Positions 1-11,360 of a stretch of DNA of 64,000 nt are shown piece after piece (within the stretch, counting starts at the first letter, position 1; each line of letters opens with the position of its first letter). Under the pieces are notes generated by a model, which saw only the letters and a program-made list of their open reading frames with translations, was not told the origin of the DNA and searched no databases. Location of the stretch: positions 6,819,003 to 6,883,002 of the forward strand of contig JAUJYN010000012.1 in NCBI GenBank assembly GCA_030737835.1. Direction: 5' to 3'. Origin of the DNA: Acorus gramineus. Lineage: Eukaryota > Streptophyta > Magnoliopsida > Acorales > Acoraceae. A program made the translations under genes and the position numbers.

Positions 1-990
1 CAATTAGCTAGGATGATAAATATGCATAATTTTTACATATTCCAATGATATAAAAATAAATAGGTTATATGGAGTGGTATAAAAATAATGGATTTTTTTA
101 TTTTTAAGTCCCCATAAACTATAGGATTTAGTGATCGATATCTCAATTCATCCTATTTTTGTTTTAATCCCTAAATTTAAAAGATAAGCTTTTTTTTAGT
201 CCATGGGAAGGATCTATCCCTAAATTATTTATTTTTTTTAGTCTCAAAATGAATATGTCCTTTAAATCAGATAATTAAAATCAAAATATGAAGCAGTGAG
301 CTATTGGTGTTTACAAGGATTGAAAATTTAAAAAATCCAAAAATAATTAGTATAATTTTAGATGGTATACGGGTCAAAAACCAAAAAAAAAAAAAAAACG
401 TAACATAAATCCTCATTAAAAGTTGTCATGATTTGGTACCTATTCTATAGGTTTTAGTTACACAGCACTTATATTAGAGGTTTGACCTACTCGAATTGGA
501 TTCCATACGCTTCTCCAGTTTTGGGGTGTGTTGGTTTCGGAAAAATTGAGAGTTTTTGCAAAACTTTGATGCGTTGAACTGTTGATCAGGTATCTCTGAT
601 GGATTTTTTTTTTTTTTCGTAAATGAAACTTGAGGTTTTTTTTGTTGGATTAAATGTTTTTGTTTTTCTGTTTCTAGAGTTTGATGTTCTTCGTTTTTAA
701 ACCCTAGTTGTTCATTTGAGCAAGAAAGTACGATTTTATTAGAAAAATATATGTGAAGATTGGGTTTTTTAACAAAAGAAAAAAAAAACTGGAATGAAAA
801 TCAGTATAAAGTAATTTAAATGTTTGCAAGTTTGTTAAGCATTTGATTCTCCAAATGTTTCACATAATGTCTGATCGCAGACTTTTTTTTTTTTTGAAAA
901 AAGGTGACCAGATTAGAGTTATCTAATATGTTTAATTGATTCTGAGTCTCATCATAATTTGGTTTTGTTTTTGTCTGTGGAGTTTTCTCA
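1..990. other. Non-coding flank of SSRP1 copy A, with foldback-repeat fragment
   Basis: No coding sequence is visible. About 80-260 resembles the dispersed family also found near 7045, 34785 and 40483 (a run like ATTTTTAAGTCCC followed by several 'agtccc/ggtccc' blocks). From about 480 to 990 the sequence is T-rich with AAACCCTAG-type motifs. It reads like a plant first intron and leads into an SSRP1 exon remnant. The true first exon of this copy, if it survives, lies left of the window. Confidence 0.4.
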
Positions 991-1173
991 TACCCAGGAT
1001 AGCTTAGGGTGCACTTAGGAGGTACCATTTGGAAGAAACAGGGAGGTGGGAAGTTTGTTATGTTTGATATATTGGATATCTTAAGCATTTTCTGGTTGGG
1101 GGTCCCCAGCAGTTTCCAACTAACTGTCAAAGTGAAGGACGACTTGCTTTAGTGACCAGGATTATCTTTTCAG
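991..1173 (+). pseudogene. SSRP1: SSRP1 N-terminal exon remnant (copy A)
   Basis: The frame starting at 991 reads YPG*LRVHLGG followed by WKKQGGGK and a tail like FQLTVKVKDDLL. This matches the start of plant SSRP1 (NPGQLKV-SGG, WKKQGGGK, NQLGV-KDGLYYKF), which contributes the FACT heterodimerisation domain. A stop replaces the expected Gln of NPGQL at 1000-1002, and the frame closes at about 1141 near the KDGLYYKF position. A downstream stretch, SDQDYLF, resembles the FRDQDV segment and is followed by a possible donor near 1173. The exons that should lie between here and the next homologous block (roughly 130 residues of the family) are missing, because only about 375 bp separate the two blocks. 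This is therefore a decayed exon, not a usable 5' end for the open frame that begins at 1574. Confidence 0.75.
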
Positions 1174-1573
1174 GTTTTCTTACTTTGTTTTGATGATCAA
1201 ACAAAATTTCAAATATTAAAATAGCTTCCCTTCAGACTTAGCTGGTGCATAGGTTGACATGATATTTCATGAGTCCGAGTTTTCCAACTCTTGGCATAGT
1301 TCCTCTCCCCCAATTCGGACATTTCCTGTTTTGATTCTATATTAAAATAGATATGCCTCAAAAAAATTTCTTCAAAAAACTCTTGCTGCATAGGAGAAGG
1401 CTCCTTAAATTCACATTTAAGATAATCTTGGATAATTTTCTTCTAGTTTTTTTTGCAGACAGTACTGTAGTGAGCATAATTTATTAAATTCTAGGATTTT
1501 CTTACCATGTTTTCCATGATAAAACTATTTTTAGGATTTTTTTATTTCAGGTTTCTGTGATAAAATTGTAACT

Positions 1574-3912
1574 ATGACAGACGTCGGCTCAATGGTTGAG
1601 GTACCTGTTGTTACTTTTGAAGATGTTTCTCTTCTTACACCGAGGTATTGGATCCATAGTTCAAAATCTTTCCCATCATTGTGGTGTACATTTTATTTAT
1701 TTATTTTGAAAATGTATGGTGCAATCTTTTTGTACATCAACATCTATCTTTTTTGGGGAAGCCAACACTATCTTTTGATTGCAGAGGACAATACAATGTT
1801 GAACTTCATCTTCAATTCATGCAGTTTCGAGGACAATCTAACGACTTTAAGATTCAATATAGTAGTTTACTTCGCATTTTTGTTCTTCCAAAGGTTTGAA
1901 TATATTTGAATCTACTTTACTTGAATTTTCTTTTCATGTAATGCGCATCTATTTTTTTTTTTAATTTCATGTTTTTCGTGTGGTTTATTAACTTAATTTG
2001 ACTTGGATAAGCTTCATGTATTCCGGTTCTTGCAGTATATTGAGCCCCATACCTTTGTTGTTCTGTCACTTGAGGATCCCATATGTAAAGGAAGAAATTT
2101 GTATCCACACATTGTGATGCAGGTATTGTTAGTGAATGTTTTGCATGGTTCAAATTGGACCTTAAATGGGCAAGTTTTACTAACTTTGATGATTTGAATT
2201 TTTTCTTTTGAAGTTTGAAATAGAACATGATGTTGAAATCAATCTTTCACTCAGCGAAGAACAATTAAGTACAAAATACAATGGTAATTTAGAAGCAGCG
2301 TATAAGGTATGATATTATTGTTACTGTATTTTGAATTTTATCCTTGATTAAATGTATAATTCATTCCTTTATGATTAAAGTGAACTATGTCAGGCATAGT
2401 TTGCATTATCCTACAGAGCATGCTTTCCAATTCAGAGAATGCTATCATGTAAATTTTTCGGAGACGCTCTCTTTTTGGGGTGGGGTTTTTGCACCAATAA
2501 AATATTATGAGAATTCACCCCCAAAAATGCTTAGCTATAAAAAAAATAAAAAAAATGTGGCTATTTTTCTAGATGTTATTCATGTTGTTTTCACTATTAT
2601 CTGTTTTTGTTTTTGCTTTTGGTGAATATTGTTGGGCTCACACCTTTTGATATATTTTCAGGGTTGTATTCATAAAGTCTTCAAAACAATTCTGCGTGGC
2701 TTATCTGGTGCAAAAATTACGATGCCAGGAAAATTCCGTAGTTCTGTAGATGGATACGCAGTTCAGTCATCATTGAATGACAAAAATGGACTCCTATACC
2801 CACTTGAGCATGCATTCTTCTTTCTTCCAGAACCTTCTACTATCCTTATTTATGATCAGGTCCAGATTCTGGAAACTTTTGATGTCTCATCATTTTGATT
2901 TTCTTCCTGTGCCTCAATGTATATGCTATGTATCATGATCCAGTCTCTTATGGGGTTGGTTGCGATGTTGCATTATTTTACAGATTGAATGCGTTGGGTT
3001 TGAGTGGCATGAGGAAAGAGGAGATGACCCAATGTTAACGTTTAGATTTTTTGATATTACTGTGAGACTCAAAAGTGAACATGAATTCCAGTTTAGGAAC
3101 ATCCAAAGGAGTGAATACATCAACCTTTTTAATTTCATAAGGTTTGTTCCTATGAAATACGCATCCTTTTAAAGCACACTTTTGTAATTATCAGTCACCT
3201 TCGGAGACTTTGTATGTGCAGTGAAAAGGATTTGAAAATTATGAAGCGTCGTGTTATGCAAGCCGTTGTTCGTGTTGTAGAAGTACTTCTGCAATATGAA
3301 AAATATGGTGATGCTGCTGTTGATCAGCAATCTGAGCGGATCAGAAATGAATCAAAATATGAAAAAGATGGTGATGATGGCAAGGAAAGTGATGAGGAGG
3401 TAATCGTAATTCAAACATGTATTTTTTTTTTAATTTTTCTTAAAAAAAAACACGTATTTATTATAATTTTTTTCCTTCTGGGTTGACCATTTATGCCTCT
3501 TTTATCTAAATACTCCAGGATGAAGATTTTGTTGTCAACATGGATGATGGTGGTTCACCTACTGATGTTTCTGAAGAATTTGATTCTAGTGAGAGTGGAG
3601 ATGACAATGAAGTAACCAAATTTGGTTTAACCTTTATTTTGTGTCACTGTGACGTGCACATCATTGCATGCAACACAACTATGTTTTAATTCATTTTATG
3701 TGTTATTCCTGCTTCAGAAACCTTATAGAAAGGTGGTAAAGAAAGAAGCTGCTACTTCTAAGGCAACCCCTGCTAAAAGGAAACTGGACAGTGATGAAGA
3801 TGGTTCAAGAAATCAAAATCCAGTGAGAAAAGGTCCTGCTTCCCCAAAAGGACCATTATCTGATTTTATGTTCTTCTCAAATAGTGAAAGGGAAATATGC
3901 ACTGCTGCCTGA
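1574..3912 (+). CDS. SSRP1: Truncated SSRP1-like FACT subunit (copy A), open over seven spliced blocks
   Basis: SSRP1 pairs with SPT16 in the nuclear FACT complex, which handles H2A-H2B and H3-H4 during transcription and replication. Predicted coding blocks: 1574-1644, 1785-1893, 2036-2122, 2214-2306, 2662-2859, 2984-3141, 3222-3399, 3519-3611 and 3718-3912. All junctions are GT-AG, phases agree, and 393 codons are open to a TGA at 3910. Recognisable parts: residues about 10-120 ([25 protein letters not shown]) and 121-240 ([26 protein letters not shown]) form the middle double-PH region; about 280-330 is the acidic tract ([16 protein letters not shown]); about 340-380 is a basic linker, then FMFFS of a cut-off HMG box. 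The family is about 640 residues, so the N-terminal dimerisation domain and most of the HMG box are absent. Homology runs upstream of the ATG to an acceptor at 1550 (FCDKIVT precedes M), so ATG 1574 is an internal Met. The frame is conserved, but expression is unproven; it may be a young pseudogene. Confidence 0.72.
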
Positions 3913-4179
3913 GTGATAGTGATTTCTGCTTGTCACCATAACATTCACCATTTTACTCTTTTCTTGTCCCAAAGTGACATATTTAGCTGTCATGTCTAAA
4001 AACTATTTGCACAGTGTAAATTTGCCATGTGATATCTATTAAGCACTTTACATGAAGTTTTGAGTTTTTTTTTAAACCCTACTTTTGCTCTATCATCTTC
4101 CATAGCATATACATGGGCTGGCATCACCTCTCCCTTTGTGATGGAATAAGCATGTTTTAATTTGGCTTCTTTTTTGCAG

Positions 4180-4233
4180 AAACGGAAGAAAATAATTCGG
4201 GACTGTCTCTGAAAGAGGTGGAAGAGTGTGACT
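4180..4233 (+). pseudogene. SSRP1: Orphaned HMG-box exon of SSRP1 copy A
   Basis: After a good acceptor (TTTTTTGCAG ending at 4179), one frame reads TEENNSGLSLKEVEECDW. This aligns with the SSRP1 HMG-box stretch KKENPGISF-EVGKVLGDKW, and a GTATGT donor splits the Trp codon. The block should follow the exon ending near 3897. There the expected donor reads GAAATATGC where GAAAGTATGC would be normal, as if the G of GT had been lost. Reading therefore runs on into the intron and stops at 3912. No later HMG-box or tail exon was found downstream. Confidence 0.6.
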
Positions 4234-6256
4234 GGTATGTTTAATCTAGTCCCATGCATCATAATTTGTGTGTAATTCAGAAACTGAGTCATGGGATTTT
4301 AGAATCTAACCAAATTTCAAAGTCAAATCCAATTCGCCGTGATCTTTAAAATCCATCATAGAAGTTTGAAGGAATTGGTAGCTTGTGTCAAATATGACGT
4401 TTATGTTCAACCATTAGACATTTTATGTTATGGTTGGTTGATGTGGCGTGATGCCGCCTCTGGTTCCGATCAATTCTTCTTCTAATCAATTGATTTTCCT
4501 CATGTTTTTTTTTTTTTTTTGTTTTGATATGGGAGGGACTCCTCGTGGCTGACCTTACGGCCAAGCTGGGAAAGCTACCTTCGTCTGTTTCTGATGATTT
4601 TCCTTATGGTTAAATGCGACATTATCAGATTTTAGGGACATGTGCACATTGAGTTAAATAATATGTGGGTTGAATAAAAATCTCTGCAATTCAATCAATG
4701 CTCTAAATGTTTGTTACACACTGGGTTCTTTTTCAATCAAATTAGTGCACTGGGATCATTGTTTTCAGTTAAGTTTAGAATGACTATATTTTACTAACCC
4801 TCCTACCTTGAACTGCGCCTCGTACTTAACTAGCTGAGGCCTGAGGAGAAAGAGCCCTTGGTGCATGTAAGATCAGTAAGCATGGACTCCGGCGCTGTGG
4901 ACACATTGGGGTTTGCTTGCCCGTCTATTTTGACTGGCCTCACATAGCTTTTCATTCAACCTCTTAGTGGTGCATATATGTTTTTTAACATACATTTCAT
5001 TCAACCTCCTAATATTATGGATTGATGCATTTCCGTTAAAAGACCCGAAGTAGCAAAGCCTTGGGTAAAAATAGCACTTGGCGCAGTTATTGCACTGAAA
5101 TGATCCCCGGGATCCCTAGGATTAATTATGGATCCGACAAAAAACAATAACCCGATGTCGTAGGTTCAAATCCTAAAGAGCGTGATTCTTGTAATGTTTA
5201 TCATCTTTTTTTTTCTGTCATCAAAAAGTGTTTATGATTGATTTTGATAATTTGATATGATAAATGAGAACTGGAAGAGTTCCTTAAATGTGGTTTCGTT
5301 TCCAATTTGCGACCAAAATTGATTCCCAATGTTATCTCCCCAATCTACCTTATAAGCATGTAATCGCTGCAGTTTTCTTTTATGGTTACTCCACAAGTGT
5401 TTTGAGTGTCATTTGATTGTTTTTGATGATGCTACTGTCTGTAGAATTATGTTAGTGCCATTTCATTCTTCGGAAATTTAAACATTGCTGGATAAGATGT
5501 GTAAGAAGAAGGCGATGAGCTAATTTGTAATTCAAAATTAAGCTAAATTGATGAAATAGTACTTGTATATATGTACGCAATCCAACAGAACTTTGGCATT
5601 TTTTTCAAAATAATCACCATTAACCAGATTAATTACTAACATAATAATGGTTTTTAAAAATTTATCAAACTAGTAAGATGATCAGAGATGGCATATATTT
5701 TTTTTTTCAATTTTTTCTTTATAAATTGAAAATGCGGTTAGCATTATATGTAACCCGCACAAGAAGATGCTAACCATGTTGGTGTTTTTAAACATGCATA
5801 AAATGAAAAGCCAAAAGCACGTGACTTTCAAGATGTTAGGGCAGTTAATGAGATGGTTGCATGAGTGGGGACTAGGGGTTGTTACATTATTGGATCACAG
5901 TAATGGACGGTGAGGAGAGTGGATAGTTGGTCATAATGCCAACTCTTTTTCAATAGATACTCATAATGCCAATTTGTCCAAGATCTCATATGCTCTCATC
6001 TGTGTCAAGATAGTGCTGCAGATCCCTTTCCAGATGTTATTTTGCTGAACTCACTTAAGGGTAATCAGGAGGCATCCACCATACTTTATTAATGAAAGCT
6101 AATGTATGTTTTTATTGTGAAATCTTTGATCACAATGAATATATCTACAGTAGAAAATATCTTACTAAGATTGACATGAATTGAGAAAAAGAGGAGGCGG
6201 TTGTATTATTCCTCTTGAGTGTGCTTTACTATTATTACCTTTCTTTTTTATGTATT
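4234..6256. other. Intergenic sequence, no gene seen
   Basis: About 2 kb of AT-rich sequence follows the SSRP1 remnant. No long frame, LTR or paired inverted repeat stands out. A tRNA-like B-box (GGTTCAAATCC near 5166) was noted and rejected as a tRNA gene. A short GC-richer tract lies at 4530-4590. Confidence 0.4.
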
Positions 6257-7516
6257 TCTTTTCTGGGACTGAATCCTCTGGTATCCATTTTTGTGCTATC
6301 ATCTTGCTACTCTTTGAATCACATAGTGATAAGTGTAATTTAAAATTTAAATGATTAAAGTTTGAGGATGTGGTGGCTGGTGGGCCACCCCCACATTTTT
6401 CCTTTTTGAGAGACTACGGTGGGCCAACTCACCATCCCAAATTAATGCTTTTTATTTTTGTCTTTCTTTCTTTTCATTTTTTTCTTTATTTGGCCCACGA
6501 AGGCTACTTGGGTTTTTATTTGTTTATTTTTCATTTTAAATATGATATTCATATTTGGGGTTTCTTGTGATAAAATCAAACTGTATCATTAATAATATTT
6601 TGGATCCTGTGTTTTATTTGATAAAAGTGAGTTACATCTCATTAGTAATATTAAGTAAAATCAAACTGCATCAGAAACAACATATTTGAAATTAAAATAT
6701 AAAATGAAAACATAATACATAATATATTAAAGATAGATGAAGAGTTGCAAAACATTATAAAAAGACATTTTATACAAAAATATTACTTGAATATCACACT
6801 TTTCGGTTGGGATTCTTTGTCCACGTATCTTCAACAGTAGTACTGTTCAACACTTGAGAATCTTGTTGTGCTAAAGTGGAATGTTCAGATAATGAGTTTG
6901 ATTGAAGTAATTACAGAAAGCTAGTATGTTGGGCTTTTCCATAGGACACTAATGGTGATGAATTAGACATATTGTCTACATGTGGTTGTATCATTAAGTA
7001 AATTCACTGACAAACAAGATACAATTGTACATATAAATAGAAAGGGATTTTTATTTTTAAGTCCCTGTAAACATGCCTATTTAGGGATCGGTCCCTCACT
7101 TCTTTATATTTTTTTTTTAGTTCCCATATTCAACCGCCTATTTAGTTTTTAGTCTCTCCGTCAAACATCCGTCCATACACCGTCAAAATGTAAAAGAACT
7201 CTTTTGAAGCATATGCCTTGTTAATGTGAGCATATGCGTCGATAGAAATCTTTGAACACATATAAGGTTGGAATTAAGACTGAAAATAGATCTGGGTGTA
7301 ACAGCGCCCTAGATAAAAGGCAGTAATTTGGATTGGTGAGTTGGCCCATCGTAGTCGCTCAAAAAAGGGAATATGTGGGGGTGGTCCACCAGTCCACCAC
7401 ATTCTCAAAATCTAACCAGTTAAATTTTTAAATTACACTTGTCACTTTGTGGTTTAAAGAATAGCAAGATGATAGCACAAAAAGCGATAGCAAAAGGATC
7501 CGGTCTCCTCTTTTCT
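6257..7516. mobile_element. Non-autonomous long-TIR DNA transposon (Mutator-like), about 1.24 kb
   Basis: Arms of about 190 bp at 6265-6455 and 7320-7508 are inverted copies; both hold GGGCCAACTCACCA and a TTTTTGTGCTATC block. The 8-bp sequence TCTTTTCT occurs directly outside each end (6257-6264 and 7509-7516), a convincing target-site duplication. The right end, GGATCCGGTCTCC, closely resembles that of the 289-bp element at 53628, so the two share a TIR family. The interior is AT-rich with no transposase frame. A fragment of the foldback family (7045-7190) is nested inside. 8-9-bp duplications with long TIRs suggest Mutator-like, but hAT is possible. Confidence 0.75.
7045..7195. repeat. Half copy of the foldback repeat family
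   Basis: GGATTTTTATTTTTAAGTCC, then blocks reading CCGCCTATTTAG and CCGTCCATACACCGTC, nearly reproduce the left arm of the complete foldback element at 40483-40960. The opposite arm is absent. The fragment lies inside the TIR element at 6265-7508. Confidence 0.65.
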
Positions 7517-7926
7517 CATCCCTATTTGGACATTGTCCGTTCTGAAAGTTTTTGAAATGGAAATGCCCATAATTTACTTTTTTTTAAAAAAGATTGACAT
7601 GAATTGAACAAGAAAATGACTATCTTACTAATACTAGTGTTTGGTTACACGATTGTGTAGTTTTTGCATTTGTTTGCAATGTGCAATCAAACAGAAAAAC
7701 TGTGACAGTTTTCTGCATATATATTTCAGGTAAATAGTGCACAAAAGTTGTTATTAAGCTGGAGGGGGACAACTTCGTGCATAATGAATTTAAATCAAAT
7801 CGTGTAGAAATCAGTTTTGCAATCATGCTATCAAAGTAAGAACCATGCTTCGCACCTCCCTTCAAGAACTGTATTCTTTCTTGTTGTGATTTGTGAAATG
7901 TGCATTCTCAAATGCTAAATAAGGTT

Positions 7927-8137
7927 TTTTTTTTTTTTAACTAAATGAGCTCGAGCTAAGTCTTGATTTGAGCTTCGGCTTGGCTTGTTTAACAAATGAG
8001 CCGAGCCGAGCTTCAATCGAGCTTTTCACGAGCCCAACGAGTCGAGCTTGAACACAAAGAACACAAAATAAAGCTCGGCCCCAAGCCGAGCCTGAGCAGG
8101 TCAAAGCTTAGCTTGTTCGACTCGTTTACCACCCTTA
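7927..8137. mobile_element. Truncated hAT-like MITE, GAGCC/GGCTCG-rich
   Basis: A GC-richer patch built of repeated GAGCCGAGC-type words ends with GTTTACCACCCTTA. It is the reverse complement of the left half of the complete element at 44842-45372. Only one TIR is present, so this copy is truncated and its own target duplication cannot be shown. Confidence 0.65.
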
Positions 8138-8689
8138 TTGGCAGAGGTGGGTTTCTCTCTTGTCACCCGAGTCCCTTCAGACTCCTCAAAGTATCAATCT
8201 ATAAAAAGTTCATCCCATTTTATGTAGCCTTGGCATGTATTTTTTTTAAGATGATGTAAAAATTATATTGCAAACGTTAAAAACATCAAAATACAAAATC
8301 TGAATAGAAAAGAAGAAAATGGAACATAAAAGATAAAGGGAGAAAATAAAAAGCAAAAGGACAACACATTAGGAGCGATGGTGAGTAGATGAGTATCTCA
8401 GGCCCAACACTCCTAACCACACCCGAGCAAAACCGAGCCACTAGCCCGTGACGACCAAGCGATGGTTGGGCATGTCTTTTGTTAAAGAGTCATTATTATG
8501 AGAATATTAACTCTTTATTATCATTATTATGATAATTGCATTAGTTTCCTAAGTTTTCTAATTTCTTTCTCTGGTATTTTAGGTTTTCTTTTATGTATCT
8601 ATAAATTGAGTCTTTAACTCCTCTAATACAATAACAAGAATTTCATTTTCTTTATTCTAATGACTCTCTAACATCTTTAAAAAGGGCGT
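8138..8689. other. Intergenic sequence, no gene seen
   Basis: AT-rich sequence with no recognisable coding segment. A tract near 8400-8460 rich in CACCCGAGC and CGAGCCACTAGCCCGTGACG is GC-richer but carries no supported feature. Confidence 0.35.
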
Positions 8690-9182
8690 TGTTATACTCA
8701 GTTTTTTTTTTACAATCCTATATACCTCGTTACAAATCCAGTGGAGTATATACCTTGTTAGACGATGTATATACCTCGTTAAATTTTTTCTTACACTTAA
8801 GTAGCGTTTGGTAGCGGGATTACAAAATTGATGTTCTGCAAACACTGGATTTTAAATTGATTATGTAGGAAGTTGTTTCCACCTAGCTTTCCCAAATCGC
8901 AGCTTTTGGGCACTATTTGCCTAAAATTTGTCTGCAGGAAGCTGCAATTGTAAAACTATTTGGTTGTACGATTACAAAACTAACTTCTCGAAAACACAAA
9001 AGTTGTCCAATCACATAACCAAACATTGCCTTACTAAAAATGGATTCATTGAACTCGAAATAAAGCGATATACGCTTTTTATTAAAACATATATCTCATT
9101 AGATAATGTTTACTATTTTTAAAAAATAAAAATATGTATGGTATGAGTTTTAGTTGATAAAAATGACTGAGTTTAATATTTT
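8690..9182. repeat. Member of a dispersed repeat interrupted by a transposon
   Basis: Phrases such as ATACTCAGTTTTTTTT, ATATACCTCGTTA and TATACGCTTTTTATTAAA recur, diverged, at 29945-30225, 30475-30785 and about 59760-60100. The family ends in a GTTTAACATTTTCC-like word. Here that word is split by the 1.4-kb element at 9183-10581: TAATATTTT lies on the left side and TAACATTTTCC on the right. Confidence 0.55.
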
Positions 9183-10590
9183 GGGCACGTCTATTCCCAC
9201 CGATGGATTCACTTAACCCACCATAAAAAAAATGGTGTTTTTTCTGTTCCCACCGATCCGGCCAAGTCGATCAAACTTGGTTGCAACTTTAAGTTTTGGG
9301 CAATCAAACTTGGTCGTCATTTCATAATTTGGGCAACTGAACTTAGTCTCTATTTCAGGTTTTGGGCGACCGAACTTGGTTGAACAAGGATTATAATAAA
9401 GTTTATAATTTTTTTTCTTGGAAACCTTATCCCATGACGTGTATCCTCCTTGGATTTTTCATGACACTCCAAGTCTGAGTTGTAATGTAAGGAGAATCAA
9501 TCATTATTCTTAAATGTAGAACATATGAACATTTTTTTGTAGAAAAGTGAGGGATTAATTTTCAAAAGTCAAATTTAAAATGTGTTTGGATCAACTGGTA
9601 GTTTTTTTTTTCAAACATACAATCCACTTAACTACGAATTTAAATGAAGCTTAAAAATGATATATATGTCTAATAAGATATGTTTCTATATAAAATTGAA
9701 TTAATTGAAGGGAAAAATCCATACAACCCCTTGAAATCTGACTAAAATCTATATAACCCTCTTACTTTTCTTAAAATTCATATAACCGCCTGAAAACACC
9801 TAGTAAATCCAAATAACTCCCTGAATAAAATTTTGGTTAATAGAAGATGAATATTTTATTTGGTTAACCCTAATTGAAAACACAATATACTAAAATATCA
9901 CTACAATGTGTTAAAAATGTGAAAAATCTTATAAAAATGATGATTTACCCTCTGAATATATTACAAAAGTCTATCTGGAGGGTAAAATCATCATTTATAA
10001 AAGATTTTTTTGCATTTTTAACATATTGTAGGGTTTTTTTTATATTGTGTTTTCTACCAGAGTTAACCAAACATAATATTCACTAAACATTCATAATCTG
10101 TAAACGCAAATTTTATTCGAGGGGCTATTTGGATGTACTAGGTGTTTTTAAGAGGTTATATGGATTTTAAGAAACGTCAGGGGGTTATATGGATTTCATC
10201 AGTTTACAAGAGGTTATATGGATTTTCCCTTAATTGAGAGGTACCTACTTATATTTTTTCATGTCCCTTAGCTGCTGTTTGGATAAAGAATAAACGTAAA
10301 ATATGATGGATAAACCAAAAAAATTATTTGTTTATAAAAAATAAGTAGATATAGCTATGTGAAAAATATGTAATATCTGGACCATGTTCAGTCAAGTTCG
10401 GTAGTTCAAAACCTAAAATGCGATCAAATTCGGTCGCCTAAAACCTGAAATGACGACCAAGTTCGGTCGTCTAAAATATGAAATGGCAATCAAATTCGAT
10501 CAACCTGGATTGGTGGGAACAACTAAACACCTTTTTTTTATGATGGGTTAAGGAAATTGAACAGTGGGGATAGACGCGCCCTAACATTTT
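9174..10590. mobile_element. Mutator-like non-autonomous element, 1.4 kb, with nested MITE
   Basis: The left end GGGCACGTCTATTCCCACCG and the right end (reverse complement GGGCGCGTCTATCCCCACTG) head inverted arms of roughly 200 bp. Both arms include TTAACCCA-CATAAAAAAA and several 'caa(a)cttggtcg' words. The element is 9183-10581, flanked by 9-bp TAATATTTT (9174-9182) and TAACATTTT (10582-10590), a duplication with one mismatch. The 9-bp size, long TIRs and terminal G fit Mutator-like elements. No transposase frame is present. A separate 521-bp MITE sits inside at 9709-10229, so this element is the older of the two. Confidence 0.75.
9701..10237. mobile_element. 521-bp MITE, full-length, TSD TTAATTGA
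   Basis: The element runs from AGGGAAAAATCCATACAACC to GGTTATATGGATTTTCCC (9709-10229). Its near-palindromic arms carry three 'atccatataaccccctg'-like phrases each, and the centre holds an inverted pair around TACCCTCTGAA and GGAGGGTAAAATCATC. The 8-bp TTAATTGA stands on both sides (9701-9708 and 10230-10237). Related copies lie at 21914-22445 (complete), 22467-22605 (partial) and 14980-15104 (partial). No coding capacity. The duplication size is compatible with hAT. Confidence 0.85.
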
Positions 10591-11360
10591 CCCTTTAAAA
10601 ATGATTGAAAGGACAAGTCTAACAACACTAGTAAGCCCAAGAAGATTAGTTTTGAATTTTTTTTTTTTTTGAAACCTCTCTGGTACACTTGGACATTCCT
10701 GAAAATTTAAGGAACACATGGAAAAATTAACAAAAAAAAGAGCTTCTTGTTACACTCAGTGCGAGGATAATCTCAGGGACAATCCACATACCTCGATGGT
10801 TATTTAACAAGTATATACCTCTAAATGCAAGATATATAACTCTTTGACGAGTATTTATGTTTTCAATCTAATGGGTCCATGTGATCGATGAAGTCACGTA
10901 CATTTTCATAAAACTATATTCGTTACTATTTTTTAAAAAATCAAAACTTATGCAGACTATCCACAGGATTATCCCTAACATTGTGCATATTTCCACCTCA
11001 TTTCTAGATGCCTTTGTGAGTTACTCACGAAGTTTTTTTAATATACGGATAGATAGAGGTTTTATTTTCATTCATATCATAATACTACAAATATTATATG
11101 ATTAAAAGTATTTTTTATGTTCCAAATGAGATCTTATTTTTCTGTGTTAACCATTCAGTAAGACTTTCATAAATGTTAAATAGAAATTTTGTTTTATAAA
11201 TAACTCAGCACATTTTGAGAAACATGATATGATGTAGTTGTTAATTGAGGATACCAAAACTCACAGGAAAGGTTATTAATTCAAGTCAAATTATATAAAG
11301 ATTTAATTTCCAATCATATCATATTTCTGTAAATCTTGTATTCTTTAAATCCATCTTATC
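10591..11360. other. Intergenic sequence, no gene seen
   Basis: AT-rich, no supported frame. About 10740-10990 echoes words of the dispersed repeat at 8690 (CATACCTCGATGG, AGTATATACCTC) but too weakly to set limits. Confidence 0.35.

Noticed and set aside
5120-5200. tRNA gene or tRNA-derived SINE suggested by GGTTCAAATCC (T-arm/B-box) near 5166
   Set aside because: The T-stem pairs only partly, no D-arm, anticodon arm or acceptor stem can be drawn at tRNA spacing, and the nearest A-box-like word is too far upstream.
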